Part shown: positions 16,760 to 25,079 of the stretch, piece after piece
How positions within the stretch are numbered: the first letter of the stretch is position 1
Layout: every line of letters begins with the position of its first letter
Source: Azospirillum sp. TSH58
GTDB taxonomy: Bacteria; Pseudomonadota; Alphaproteobacteria; Azospirillales; Azospirillaceae
Assembly (NCBI RefSeq): GCF_003119115.1
Contig: NZ_CP022367.1
Span: forward strand, 186,001-250,000
DNA length: 64,000 nucleotides
Direction of reading: 5' to 3'
The notes under the pieces: generated by a model
The model's input: the letters and a program-made list of their open reading frames with translations, nothing else
What the model was told of the DNA's origin: nothing
The model's database searches: none
Program-made: the position numbers and the translations under genes

Positions 16760-17632
16760 ATGGCCGATTTCAACATCGCCCCCACCAAGCCCCGCAAACC
16801 CAGCCCGGTCGCCCGCAAAGATGCGGACTCGGAGAATTTTCCGGTCGCCTCGCGCCTGCTGCCGAAGCATCTCCGGCCGCATGTCATGGCCTTCTACCGG
16901 TTCGTCCGGCTGGGCGACGACATCGCCGACGATCCCGATCTCGAACCGGAGACCAAGCTCGCCTATCTGGAGGCGCTGGAACGCTCTCTGACCACCGGGC
17001 AGGCCAAGCACGCCTATCTGAAGCCGGCGCTGGACCTGCGCGCCAGCCTGCAGGCGACCGGGGTCAGCGACCGCCACCCCCGGCAGGTCCTGCGCGCCTT
17101 CCGGCGCGACGCGGTGGGCGCGCGCTGCCACAGCTGGAGCGACCTGCTGCTCTACTGCCGCTTCTCCGCCAACCCGGTCGGGCGCTACCTGCTGGACCTG
17201 CATGGCGAAGGCGTGGCCGCCGGGCCGGCGTCGGACGCGCTGTGCACCGCCCTGCAGGTGCTGAACCACCTCCAGGACTGCCGGGAGGACTGGAGCCAGC
17301 TCGGGCGCTGCTACATCCCGCTGGTCTGGTTCGACGATTCGGCGATCAGCGTCGAGCGGCTGGTGGAAACGGAGAGCGACGCCAAGCTGCGCGCCATCTT
17401 CGACCGCACGCTGGAGCACACCGACCGGCTGCTGGAGCGCGCCGCCCCCCTGCCCGGCCTGATCCAGCACCGCGGGTTGCGGATGGAGGCGTCGGTGATC
17501 CTCAGCCTCGCCGAGTCGCTGGCGCAACGGCTGCGCAGCCGCGACCCGCTGAAGAAGCGGGTGGTGCTCGGCACGCATCACAAGCTGTTCGCCACCGCAC
17601 GCGGGCTGGCGCGCGCCATCGGGAGCAAATAG
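16760..17632 (+). CDS. hpnC: Squalene synthase HpnC (hydroxysqualene synthase)
   Basis: HpnC converts presqualene diphosphate to hydroxysqualene in bacterial hopanoid synthesis. The 290-residue protein starts at the ATG at 16760 (MADFNIAPTKPRKPSPVARK); longer upstream frames belong to the opposite gene. It shows ENFPVASRLLP, the first Asp-rich motif RLGDDIADDPDLEPETK, ARCHSWSDLLLYCRFSANPV, and the second motif NHLQDCREDWSQLGRCYIP. It is first in the order hpnC-hpnD-hpnE with a 39-bp gap to hpnD, a typical hopanoid operon. The promoter should lie in the 120-bp divergent gap shared with the NDUFAF6-like gene. Confidence 0.95.
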   Translation: MADFNIAPTKPRKPSPVARKDADSENFPVASRLLPKHLRPHVMAFYRFVRLGDDIADDPDLEPETKLAYLEALERSLTTGQAKHAYLKPALDLRASLQATGVSDRHPRQVLRAFRRDAVGARCHSWSDLLLYCRFSANPVGRYLLDLHGEGVAAGPASDALCTALQVLNHLQDCREDWSQLGRCYIPLVWFDDSAISVERLVETESDAKLRAIFDRTLEHTDRLLERAAPLPGLIQHRGLRMEASVILSLAESLAQRLRSRDPLKKRVVLGTHHKLFATARGLARAIGSK

Positions 17633-17671
17633 ACTCCGGCCTCTTCGACCGACACCACGCAGGACCGACGT

Positions 17672-18607
17672 ATGCCGCAGCCATCGCTGGATTCGACGCA
17701 GAGCGACACCGCCGGCAGCCCGGCTGCCGCGGCGGCGGCGGTGACCGGGCGGTCGGGAAGCACCTTCTACTGGCCGATGCTGCTTCTCCCCCGCTCCAAA
17801 CGGGCGGCGATGTTCGCCATCTACGCCTTCTGCCGGCGAATCGACGACATCGCGGACGAGCCGGGTGAGCCCGCGGAGAAGCGCGCGGCCCTCGACGCCT
17901 GGAGGACCGAGATCCGCGGCCTCTACGCCGGCGGCGCGCCATCCAGCTCGCTGGGCGCGGCGTTGAAGGGCGCCATCGAGCGCTACGGCCTGCCGCGGGG
18001 CGAACTGGAGGCGCTGATCGACGGCATGGCGATGGACATCCCGGCGGACGGCGGCACCGACGGCAACGCCAGCGGCGGCATGACCGGCCCGGCGCTGCCG
18101 ACTCTCCGGCTCTATTGCCGGCGCGTCGCCGGCGCGGTTGGCATGCTGGCGATTCGCGTGTTCGACCGGGCCGACGCCTCCACCGAGGCCTTCGCGCTGG
18201 CGCTGGGCGAGGCGTTGCAGCTGACCAACATCCTGCGCGATCTGACGGAGGACGCCGAGATCAGGCGGCTCTACCTGCCGCGTGAGTTGCTCGACGACGC
18301 CGGCATCGGCAGCTCCGACCCCGCCACGGTGCTCGCCCATCCCAACCTGCCGCAAACCTGCGAGGCGCTCGCCGTCCTGGCCGAGGAACGCTTCGCCGAG
18401 GCGCGCCGCGCGCTGGCCGAGGGGCAGGCCGCCGGGCGGCGCGGCTCGCTGTGGGCGGCGGTCGCCATGATGGTGCTGTACCACCGGCTGCTGGTGCGGC
18501 TGCGCGCGCGCGGCTGGCGCGATCTCGACCGTCGGGTGCGGGTCGGCAAGCGTGAATGCGCCCTGGTGGCCGTGCGCTGCGCGCTCGGCTATCCGCCCGC
18601 CGCCTGA
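17672..18607 (+). CDS. hpnD: Presqualene diphosphate synthase HpnD
   Basis: HpnD joins two farnesyl diphosphate molecules into presqualene diphosphate. The 311-residue protein carries both catalytic motifs: CRRIDDIADEPGEPAEKRAA near residue 55 and LTNILRDLTEDAEIRRLYLP near residue 190, plus YCRRVAGAVGMLAIRVF. It lies between hpnC and hpnE (10 bp to the latter), so the three enzymes for FPP to squalene are co-transcribed. An N-terminal Ser/Ala-rich stretch of about 30 residues looks disordered. Confidence 0.95.
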   Translation: MPQPSLDSTQSDTAGSPAAAAAAVTGRSGSTFYWPMLLLPRSKRAAMFAIYAFCRRIDDIADEPGEPAEKRAALDAWRTEIRGLYAGGAPSSSLGAALKGAIERYGLPRGELEALIDGMAMDIPADGGTDGNASGGMTGPALPTLRLYCRRVAGAVGMLAIRVFDRADASTEAFALALGEALQLTNILRDLTEDAEIRRLYLPRELLDDAGIGSSDPATVLAHPNLPQTCEALAVLAEERFAEARRALAEGQAAGRRGSLWAAVAMMVLYHRLLVRLRARGWRDLDRRVRVGKRECALVAVRCALGYPPAA

Positions 18608-18616
18608 CGGGCCGGG

Positions 18617-19939
18617 TTGGGCACCGTCCACATCGTCGGCGCCGGCCTCGCCGGCCTGTCCGCCGCCGTCCGCCTGACCGAGGCCGGGCGGCGGGTCATC
18701 CTCCATGAGAGCGCGCCGCAGGCCGGCGGACGTTGCCGCTCCTTCTACGACGCCACGCTGGACCGCGTGGTGGACAACGGCAGCCATCTGGCGCTCAGCG
18801 GCAACCGCTCCCTGCTCGGCTATCTGGAGAGGGTCGGCGCCCGCGGCGCCCTGACCGAACTGCGCCCCGCCGCCTTTCCTTTTCTCGACCTCAACAGCGG
18901 CGAGCGCTGGTGCCTGCGGCCCGGCGGGCTGTGGCTGTTCGACAAGGCGCGCCGTGTGCCGGGAAGCCGCCCCGCCGATTACCTCGCCGCCCTGCGGACG
19001 CTGACCGCCCGCCCCGAGGCGGCGGTGGCCGACGCCCTGCCCCCTGGCGGGCCGCTCTACGAACGCCTGTGGCGCCCGCTGGCCGTGTCGGTGATGAACG
19101 GGGCGCCGGAGCGGGTGTCCGCCCGCCTGTTCGGGGCCGTTCTGCGGGAAACGCTGCTGCGCGGCGCGGCCGCCTGCCGGCCCCTGTTCGCGGAGAAGGG
19201 CCTGTCCGCCGCCCTGGTCGATCCCGCGGTGGCCTGGCTGGAGCGGCACGGCGCCGACCTGCGCACCGGGGTCCGGGTGGACGGGCTGGAGCGCGGAGGT
19301 GATCGTGTCGCCGTCCTGTCGGTCGACGGGAAGCGCATCGCGCTCGGCAGCGACGACGCGGTGGTCCTGGCGGTGCCGGCTTGGATCGCCGGGCGCCTGC
19401 TTCCCGAGGCGCTGGGCACCTCCATCGCCGCCCCCGCGGCCGGGCGGGCCATCGTCAACGCCCATTTCCGCCTGCCCACCCCGATGGACCTGCCGGGTGG
19501 CCTGCCCTTCCTTGGGATGGTGGGCGGCACGGCGGATTGGCTGTTCCGGCGCGGCGACGTGCTGTCGGTGACGGTCAGCGACGCCGATGCGCTCGCTTCC
19601 CAGCGCGCCGAAGCGGTCGCCGCCACCCTGTGGCGCGACGTGGCAAGGGCGCTCGGCACGCCCGGCATGGCCCTGCCGCCGCACCGAATCATCAAGGAGC
19701 GCCGGGCGACTCCGGACCAGTCCCCTGTCCATGCGGCGAATCGCCCCGGCCCCCGGACCGTCTTGAAAAACCTCGTTCTGGCCGGCGATTGGACGAACAT
19801 GGGGCTTCCGGCCACGCTCGAAGGTGCGGTCCGCTCCGGCGAGTTCGCCGCGCGGGCGGTCCTGGACACAAGGATTACCACCTTTTCGCGCCTCGGCCTT
19901 TTTCCAGCCTTCACTTTGCCGCGCCGCGGGCCTATTTGA
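18617..19939 (+). CDS. hpnE: Hydroxysqualene dehydroxylase HpnE
   Basis: HpnE is a FAD-dependent amine-oxidase-fold enzyme that reduces hydroxysqualene to squalene. The 440-residue product begins with TTG at 18617 (MGTVHIVGAGLAGLSAAVRL), which places the FAD-binding GAGLAGLSAA where the family has it; no better start is visible in the 10-bp gap after hpnD. Further motifs are ESAPQAGGRCRSFYD, VVDNGSHLALSGNRSLLGYL and the C-terminal LAGDWTNMGLPATLEGAVRS, typical of this oxidoreductase group. It ends the hpnCDE operon. No hopanoid cyclase gene is in the window. Confidence 0.92.
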   Translation: MGTVHIVGAGLAGLSAAVRLTEAGRRVILHESAPQAGGRCRSFYDATLDRVVDNGSHLALSGNRSLLGYLERVGARGALTELRPAAFPFLDLNSGERWCLRPGGLWLFDKARRVPGSRPADYLAALRTLTARPEAAVADALPPGGPLYERLWRPLAVSVMNGAPERVSARLFGAVLRETLLRGAAACRPLFAEKGLSAALVDPAVAWLERHGADLRTGVRVDGLERGGDRVAVLSVDGKRIALGSDDAVVLAVPAWIAGRLLPEALGTSIAAPAAGRAIVNAHFRLPTPMDLPGGLPFLGMVGGTADWLFRRGDVLSVTVSDADALASQRAEAVAATLWRDVARALGTPGMALPPHRIIKERRATPDQSPVHAANRPGPRTVLKNLVLAGDWTNMGLPATLEGAVRSGEFAARAVLDTRITTFSRLGLFPAFTLPRRGPI

Positions 19940-20007
19940 GCGGACGGAGGTGCCGTGCCGCAAGGCGCGGGCCGAGATGGGACAATCCAAGAAGAGAGGG
20001 TAACTCA

Positions 20008-20613
20008 ATGGCGTTCGAACTGCCGCCGCTCCCGTATGGCTATGATGCTCTGCAGCCGTTCATGTCGTCGGAGACGCTGCACCTGCACCACGACAAGCAC
20101 CACCAGACCTACGTCACCAACCTCAACAACCTGACGAAGGACAGCCCGCTGGCCGACGCCAGCCTGGAAGACGTCATCAAGCAGAGCTACGGCGACGCCT
20201 CCAAGCAGGGCCTCTTCAACAACGCCGGTCAGGTGTGGAACCACACCTTCTACTGGCAGAGCATGAAGAAGAACGGTGGCGGCGCCATCCCGGGCGAGCT
20301 CGAGAAGCGCCTGATCGCCGACTTCGGCAGCGTCGACAAGTTCAAGGAAGAGTTCTCGAACGCCGCCATCACCCAGTTCGGCTCGGGCTGGGCGTGGCTG
20401 TACATCGACGGCGGCAAGCTGAAGGTCACCAAGACCTCCAACGCCGACACCCCGCTGGCCCAGGGCCACTTCCCGCTGCTGACCGCCGACGTGTGGGAGC
20501 ACGCCTACTACGTCGACTACCAGAACCGCCGCGCGGACTTCGTGAAGGCGTTCCTGGAGAGCCTGGTGAACTGGGAGTTCGTGGCCGAGCGCCTGTCGAA
20601 GGCTCCGGCCTGA
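20008..20613 (+). CDS. sodB: Superoxide dismutase, iron type
   Basis: A cytoplasmic enzyme that turns superoxide into oxygen and hydrogen peroxide. The 201-residue length and motifs fit Fe-SOD: HLHHDKHHQTYVTNLN with ligand His27, QVWNHTFYWQSM with a ligand His, FGSGWAWLYID, and DVWEHAYYVDYQNRRADF with ligand Asp and His. The order AxxxxQFGSGWAW is more usual for iron than for manganese enzymes, but a cambialistic enzyme is possible. AGAGAGGG stands before the ATG. It is transcribed alone, with a terminator directly behind. Confidence 0.95.
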   Translation: MAFELPPLPYGYDALQPFMSSETLHLHHDKHHQTYVTNLNNLTKDSPLADASLEDVIKQSYGDASKQGLFNNAGQVWNHTFYWQSMKKNGGGAIPGELEKRLIADFGSVDKFKEEFSNAAITQFGSGWAWLYIDGGKLKVTKTSNADTPLAQGHFPLLTADVWEHAYYVDYQNRRADFVKAFLESLVNWEFVAERLSKAPA

Positions 20614-20641
20614 TCCTTCACCGGATCGCCAGAACGGAAAA

Positions 20642-20666
20642 GGCCCCCGATCGGGGGCCTTTTTTC
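20642..20666 (+). terminator. Rho-independent terminator of sodB
   Basis: Perfect stem GGCCCCCGA/TCGGGGGCC followed by a run of six T, 28 bp after the stop codon. Confidence 0.92.
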
Positions 20667-20711
20667 GTTTCGGCGTTCGGCTCTGGGCGTTCGGGGGGAC
20701 CGCACGGCGGA

Positions 20712-21089
20712 TCACACCGGCAGCAGCGCCGCCCCCACCCGCCGGCCTTCGGCCAGCAGGACGTTGTAGGTCCGGCAGGCGGCCCCGGTGTCCATCACCT
20801 CGACCACCAGACCGGCGTCGCGAAGGCTCTGGCGCAGGGCCTTGGGCAGAAGCTGCATCCGGGTGCCGGAGCCGAGCAGCAGGAACTCCACCCGCGGCTC
20901 CGCCTGGATGACGGCGGCGAAATCCTCCGCCGTCAGGGCGGCGAAGTCCTGAGGACGCCAGGGCTCCGTGCGGTCGGGAAGGACCACCACCGCCCCGGTG
21001 CGCCATTGCCCGGACACGCAGAACTGCCCTTCCCCGTAGCCGTCGATGACCTGCCGGTCCGACGGGATGATCGGCGTGATGTCCGCCAT
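20712..21089 (-). CDS. Mth938-like (DUF498) protein, NDUFAF3-like
   Basis: A 125-residue protein of the Mth938 fold: MADITPIIPSDRQVIDGYGE, VLPDRTEPWRP, EFLLLGSGTRMQLLPKALRQ, and MDTGAACRTYNVLLAEGRRV. The mitochondrial member NDUFAF3 is a complex I assembly factor, and its bacterial homologues are often beside secF, as here (27 bp upstream). It is probably co-transcribed with yajC-secD-secF. The bacterial function is not proven; the link to complex I is by homology and by the NDUFAF6-like gene in the same region. Confidence 0.85.
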   Translation of the reverse strand: MADITPIIPSDRQVIDGYGEGQFCVSGQWRTGAVVVLPDRTEPWRPQDFAALTAEDFAAVIQAEPRVEFLLLGSGTRMQLLPKALRQSLRDAGLVVEVMDTGAACRTYNVLLAEGRRVGAALLPV

Positions 21090-21116
21090 AGCTGGTCCGT
21101 TTCCTGTTCTTGTCGA

Positions 21117-22070
21117 TCAGGGCGTCGGGTTGGCGGCCGGGGCCGCGCTCTCCGCCGGTGCGTTGCGGCGCAGACGGTTCTCGCCCAGGAACAGCAAGAT
21201 GGGAGCGGCGATGAAGATGGACGAGGAGGTTGCCAGGAAAATGCCGAAGATCAGCACGATGCCGAAATCCTGCAACGCCTCGCCGCCGAAGAAGGCCAGC
21301 GGCAGGATCGACAGCAGCGTGGACATGGAGGTGCCGAGCGTGCGGTTCAGCGTCTCGTTGATCGAGCGGTCGATCAGCTCGCGCAGCGGCATCTTCTTGT
21401 AGATGCGCAGATTCTCGCGCATGCGGTCGTAGACCACGACCTTGTCGTTGGTCGAATAGCCCATGATCGTCAGGATCGCCGCGATGGCCGTCAAATTGAA
21501 CTGCATCCCGGTGATCGCGTAGAATCCGACCACCTTCGTCACGTCCAGAAGCAGCGTCACGATGGCGCCGAATCCGAACTGCCATTCGAAGCGGAACCAG
21601 ATGTAGACGAGCATCGCCAGCAGCGCGAGGCCGAGCGCCAGCATGCCGTTGAAGAACAGCTCGCCGCTGACCGACGCGCCGACCGCCTCGACGCGGCGCA
21701 CGGTGGTTCCGGGAATGTCCTGGGCGAGCGTGGCCCTCACCTTGTCGGCGGCCACCTGCTGCGCCGCGTCGTCGCCCGGCTGGCGCTCCAGACGGATCAG
21801 CACGTCCTGGGGCGAGCCGAACTCCTGCAGCTGCACCTGCCCCATGTTGAGCTGGTTCAGCGTGTGGCGCAGCGAGGCGAAGTCGGCGGCCTGCGGCGTG
21901 CGCGCCTCGATGACGATGCCGCCGCGGAAGTCGATGCCGTAGTTCAGGCCGGGGTAGAAGAACAGCACCACCGACGCGATCGACAGGAACGCCGACACGA
22001 TCAGGCCGGCGTGTCGCCCGCGCATGAACTGGATGTTGGTGTTGTCAGGGACCAGACGAAGCCGGAACAT
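21117..22070 (-). CDS. secF: Protein translocase subunit SecF
   Basis: SecF forms, with SecD, the proton-driven complex that helps pull secreted proteins through SecYEG. The 317-residue product has one N-terminal TM, a periplasmic domain (YGIDFRGGIVIEARTP and LRHTLNQLNMGQVQLQEFGS), and five C-terminal TMs with the family motifs FRFEWQFGFGAIVTLLLDV, IMGYSTNDKVVVYDRMREN and TLNRTLGTSMSTLLSILPL. It lies 12 bp after secD on the same transcript. Confidence 0.97.
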   Translation of the reverse strand: MFRLRLVPDNTNIQFMRGRHAGLIVSAFLSIASVVLFFYPGLNYGIDFRGGIVIEARTPQAADFASLRHTLNQLNMGQVQLQEFGSPQDVLIRLERQPGDDAAQQVAADKVRATLAQDIPGTTVRRVEAVGASVSGELFFNGMLALGLALLAMLVYIWFRFEWQFGFGAIVTLLLDVTKVVGFYAITGMQFNLTAIAAILTIMGYSTNDKVVVYDRMRENLRIYKKMPLRELIDRSINETLNRTLGTSMSTLLSILPLAFFGGEALQDFGIVLIFGIFLATSSSIFIAAPILLFLGENRLRRNAPAESAAPAANPTP

Positions 22071-22082
22071 GGGAATGACCTC

Positions 22083-23681
22083 TTACACCGGCAGGGCGGC
22101 CGGCCGCGTCTTGCGCAGCCAACTGACCATGATGAGCCGCACGAGCACAGTGGCCGTGAACAGCGAAATCAGGATGCCGAAGGTGATGGTGACGGCGAAG
22201 CCCTTGATCGCGCCGGTGCCCAGCACGAACAGGATGGCCATCTTGATGGCGGTGGTCAGGTTGGCGTCCACGATGGTGGAGTAGGCGCGGCTGAAGCCGG
22301 CCTCGACCGAGCCGAAGACGCCGCGGCCCTTCTTCGTTTCCTCGCGGATGCGCTCGTTGATCAGAATGTTGGCGTCGACCGCCAGACCGAGCGACAGCAG
22401 GATGCCGGCGATGCCCGGCAGCGTCAGCGTCGCCTGGAGCAACGACAGCGCGGCCAGCGTCAGGATCGTGTTGACCAGCAGGGCGAAGCAGGCGAAGGCC
22501 CCGAACAGGCCGTAGGCCGCGATCATGTAGGCGCAGACCAGCACGAAGCCGATGCCCACCGACATCAGGCCGGCGCGGATCGAATCGGCGCCGAGGTCGG
22601 GACCGACCGTGCGCTCCTCGATCACCTTCAGCGGGGCCGGCAGCGCGCCGGCGCGCAGCAGGACGGCGAGGTCGTTGGCGTCGGCGGCGGTGAAGTTGCC
22701 GCTGATCTGCCCGCGACCGCCGGTGATCGGCTCGCGGATCACCGGAGCGCTGATGACCTTGTTGTCGAGCACGATGGCGAAGGGCCGGCCGACGTTGGCG
22801 CGGGTGACGTCGGCGAAGCGGCGGGCGCCGATGCTGTCGAATTCGAAATTGACCACCCATTCGCCGGTCTGCGGGTTGCTGCCCGCGGTGGCGTTGGTCA
22901 GGTTGGCGCCGTCCACCTCGACCTTCTTGCGGATGACGTAGGCGGTCTGCGCCCGTCCGCCTTCCGCCGAGGGCAGGATGTCGGTGCCCGGAGGGGCGCG
23001 TCCGGCGGTCGGGTCGGCGTTCATGTCGACCAGACGGAAGGTCATCTTCGCGGTGGTGCCGAGAAGACGCTTCACGCGGTCGGGATCCTCGACGCCGGGA
23101 AGCTGGACCAGGATGCGGTCGGCGCCCTGGCGGGCGATGGTCGGCTCGTTGACGCCGGTCTCGTCGATGCGGCGCCGCACGATCTCGATGGACTGCTCGA
23201 TGGCTTGGGTGGCGCGCTCGCGCAGGGCGACCTCGCTGAGCCTGGCGGTGACGCTGCCGCCGCCGGAGGTGACCTCCAGGTCCGGCTGGCCGCCACCGAG
23301 CGGCCCGCCGCCGATGGTGTTGGCGAGCTGCCGGAGCGCCCGCACCGCCGTGTCGGCCTGCGCCGGGTCGCGGAGCTGCACGGTGATGCCGCGGTCGCCC
23401 GGGTTGATCGCCGTGTAGCCGACATTGTCGTTGCGCAGCTGGGTGCGCGCCGAATCGACCAGACCTTCGACGCGGTCACGGATGACCGCACCCATGTCGA
23501 CCTCGAGCAGCAGGTGCGACCCGCCGCGCAGGTCGAGACCGAGGTTGACCCGGTTGTGCGCGTACCAGCTCGGCAGGGCCGACAACGTCTCGCGGCTGAA
23601 AAAATTCGGCAGCGTGAGGATGGTCCCGAGCACGCAGATCGCGACGATCAGAAAAATCTTCCAGCGCGGAAAATACAGCAT
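22083..23681 (-). CDS. secD: Protein translocase subunit SecD
   Basis: SecD has a large periplasmic domain and six TMs and works with SecF. The 532-residue product shows NLGLDLRGGSHLLLEVDM, the P1 head region, the SDF-type sequence GEFVVNFEFD-like (GEWVVNFEFDSIGARRFAD), and the membrane motifs LPGIAGILLSLGLAVDANIL, NERIREE and ADANLTTAI-like TIVDANLTTAIKMAILF. It follows yajC by 36 bp and precedes secF by 12 bp. Confidence 0.97.
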   Translation of the reverse strand: MLYFPRWKIFLIVAICVLGTILTLPNFFSRETLSALPSWYAHNRVNLGLDLRGGSHLLLEVDMGAVIRDRVEGLVDSARTQLRNDNVGYTAINPGDRGITVQLRDPAQADTAVRALRQLANTIGGGPLGGGQPDLEVTSGGGSVTARLSEVALRERATQAIEQSIEIVRRRIDETGVNEPTIARQGADRILVQLPGVEDPDRVKRLLGTTAKMTFRLVDMNADPTAGRAPPGTDILPSAEGGRAQTAYVIRKKVEVDGANLTNATAGSNPQTGEWVVNFEFDSIGARRFADVTRANVGRPFAIVLDNKVISAPVIREPITGGRGQISGNFTAADANDLAVLLRAGALPAPLKVIEERTVGPDLGADSIRAGLMSVGIGFVLVCAYMIAAYGLFGAFACFALLVNTILTLAALSLLQATLTLPGIAGILLSLGLAVDANILINERIREETKKGRGVFGSVEAGFSRAYSTIVDANLTTAIKMAILFVLGTGAIKGFAVTITFGILISLFTATVLVRLIMVSWLRKTRPAALPV

Positions 23682-23717
23682 TCGTAAACCAGTCCCGTTC
23701 GCTACCGGAGAACCGCG

Positions 23718-24089
23718 TTACTTGCGGTCCGCAACCTTCTCTTCAGCCTTCTCGTCGGCGCTCTTGGCCGGCTCGGACTTCGAAAGCACGAGGTTCACGG
23801 TGGAGCGCATGACGCGAACGCGGACGTTCTCGGCGATCTCGACCTGAAGCTCGTCTTCCGGGCCGACCTTGGTGACGGTGCCGATGATGCCGCCGCCGGT
23901 CACCACGCGGTCGCCGCGACGGATGGCCTCCAGCATGCCCTTGTGTTCCTTCATCTTCTTCTGCTGCGGACGGATCAGCAGGAAATAGAAGACGACGAAA
24001 ATCAGGATCAGCGGCAGGAACTGCACGATCATGTCGGCCCCACCGGCGGCGGGCGCGGCGGTCTGTGCATAGGCCGTCGAAACGAACAT
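23718..24089 (-). CDS. yajC: SecDF-associated subunit YajC
   Basis: A 123-residue single-span inner membrane protein that joins SecDF. The hydrophobic segment at about 22-42 is followed by the hallmark RPQQKKMKEHKGMLEAIRRG and DRVVTGGGIIGTVTKVG. A Lys/Glu-rich tail closes the protein. First gene of yajC-secD-secF-Mth938. The promoter should lie in the 111-bp gap before the 2OG-oxygenase gene end. Confidence 0.95.
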   Translation of the reverse strand: MFVSTAYAQTAAPAAGGADMIVQFLPLILIFVVFYFLLIRPQQKKMKEHKGMLEAIRRGDRVVTGGGIIGTVTKVGPEDELQVEIAENVRVRVMRSTVNLVLSKSEPAKSADEKAEEKVADRK

Positions 24090-24200
24090 CTGGAGGCTCC
24101 CTGTGGTTTGGTTCCGAAGGCGCAGCGGGCGCTCGCGGACGCGGCGACTATAACGGTCCGGGCCGTCGATGCAATGGAATAGGGGTACGCCCGCCGGGCT

Positions 24201-24941
24201 TCAAGGGCCGCGGCTGTCCATCACGGCAAAGAGAAGCAGGAACCGGCGCACGCAGGGCGCCTCCACCGGCTCCACCCCGTGGAAGGATCGGTCGGACGGC
24301 GCGTAGGCCAGCAGATGGTTCGGCAGGAAGGGCGCGGTGCCGGCCAGCTCGAAATCCTCGCGCGGGAACCGCTCCGTCGACCGCCCGGCGTTGGCGGTGA
24401 AGGACGGGTCGCGGGGCCGGTACAGCGCCGTCCCGAGATCGGGGCGGCCGCCATCCGCCGGCATGTAGAGCAGCATGGACAGGAAGGTGCCGAACACGTC
24501 GGTGTGGGGCAGCATGGCGTGGCCCGCGTGGTCCTCGACCAGCCGCGCGTAGACCGTCGCCGGGCGGGCGCCGACGGGCCCCTCCAGCTTGGCGGCGAGC
24601 GAGGTGAAGCGCGGCGCCAGCCGCCTCAGGGTATCCGGCCCGAACAGGCCATCGCGGACCTCCCGCCAGACCGCCGCGGCCTCCGGCTCCATCGCCTTCA
24701 GGTTGCGGTCGGTCAGCACCATCTGATAGCGCTGGGGCAGCGTGTCCATCTGCAGGAGCGCCAGCGCCTCGAACCGCGGCCAATGGGCGACGGCGCGGGC
24801 ATAGAGGTCGGCCGGCAGGGCGTCGGGCACCACCAGATGCGGGAAAGGGTCCTCCCGCAGGGGCGTTTCCTCCAGCCGCCGCAGGACATGGGCGGCGCTC
24901 CCCGCCGGGTTCGGGAGATCGGTGGAGCGTTCTGCGTGCAT
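24201..24941 (-). CDS. 2-oxoglutarate/Fe(II)-dependent oxygenase-like protein
   Basis: A 246-residue protein with the double-stranded beta-helix iron site: HTD in HAMLPHTDVFGTFLSMLLYM, the distal His in SDRSFHGVEPV and the 2-oxoglutarate-binding Arg candidate in CVRRFLLLF. The N-terminal region FPHLVVPDALPADLYARAV resembles prolyl-hydroxylase-like proteins that act on polypeptides or small molecules. Substrate unknown. It precedes yajC on the same strand with a 111-bp gap and is divergent from the DUF815 ATPase gene, so it may have its own promoter. Confidence 0.7.
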   Translation of the reverse strand: MHAERSTDLPNPAGSAAHVLRRLEETPLREDPFPHLVVPDALPADLYARAVAHWPRFEALALLQMDTLPQRYQMVLTDRNLKAMEPEAAAVWREVRDGLFGPDTLRRLAPRFTSLAAKLEGPVGARPATVYARLVEDHAGHAMLPHTDVFGTFLSMLLYMPADGGRPDLGTALYRPRDPSFTANAGRSTERFPREDFELAGTAPFLPNHLLAYAPSDRSFHGVEPVEAPCVRRFLLLFAVMDSRGP

Positions 24942-25079
24942 GGCCGGCCCTCGGTTCGCGTTCCACGCACCTTAGCGGCGCGCACGTCTCCCCCGCAAGC
25001 GCGCCTCCTTGTCCGCAACCGGGGACGCGGGTTAGGGTCGGCGCAACGAAACCGGAAGAAACGCCTGCGAAGGAACACG

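Noticed and set aside
15785..20008. 1407-residue minus-strand frame
   Set aside because: Most of it is antisense to hpnCDE and has low-complexity content. Only its last 284 codons, from 16639, are a real gene.
20235..23687. 1150-residue plus-strand frame
   Set aside because: Antisense of secD and secF and overlapping sodB; no family motif.
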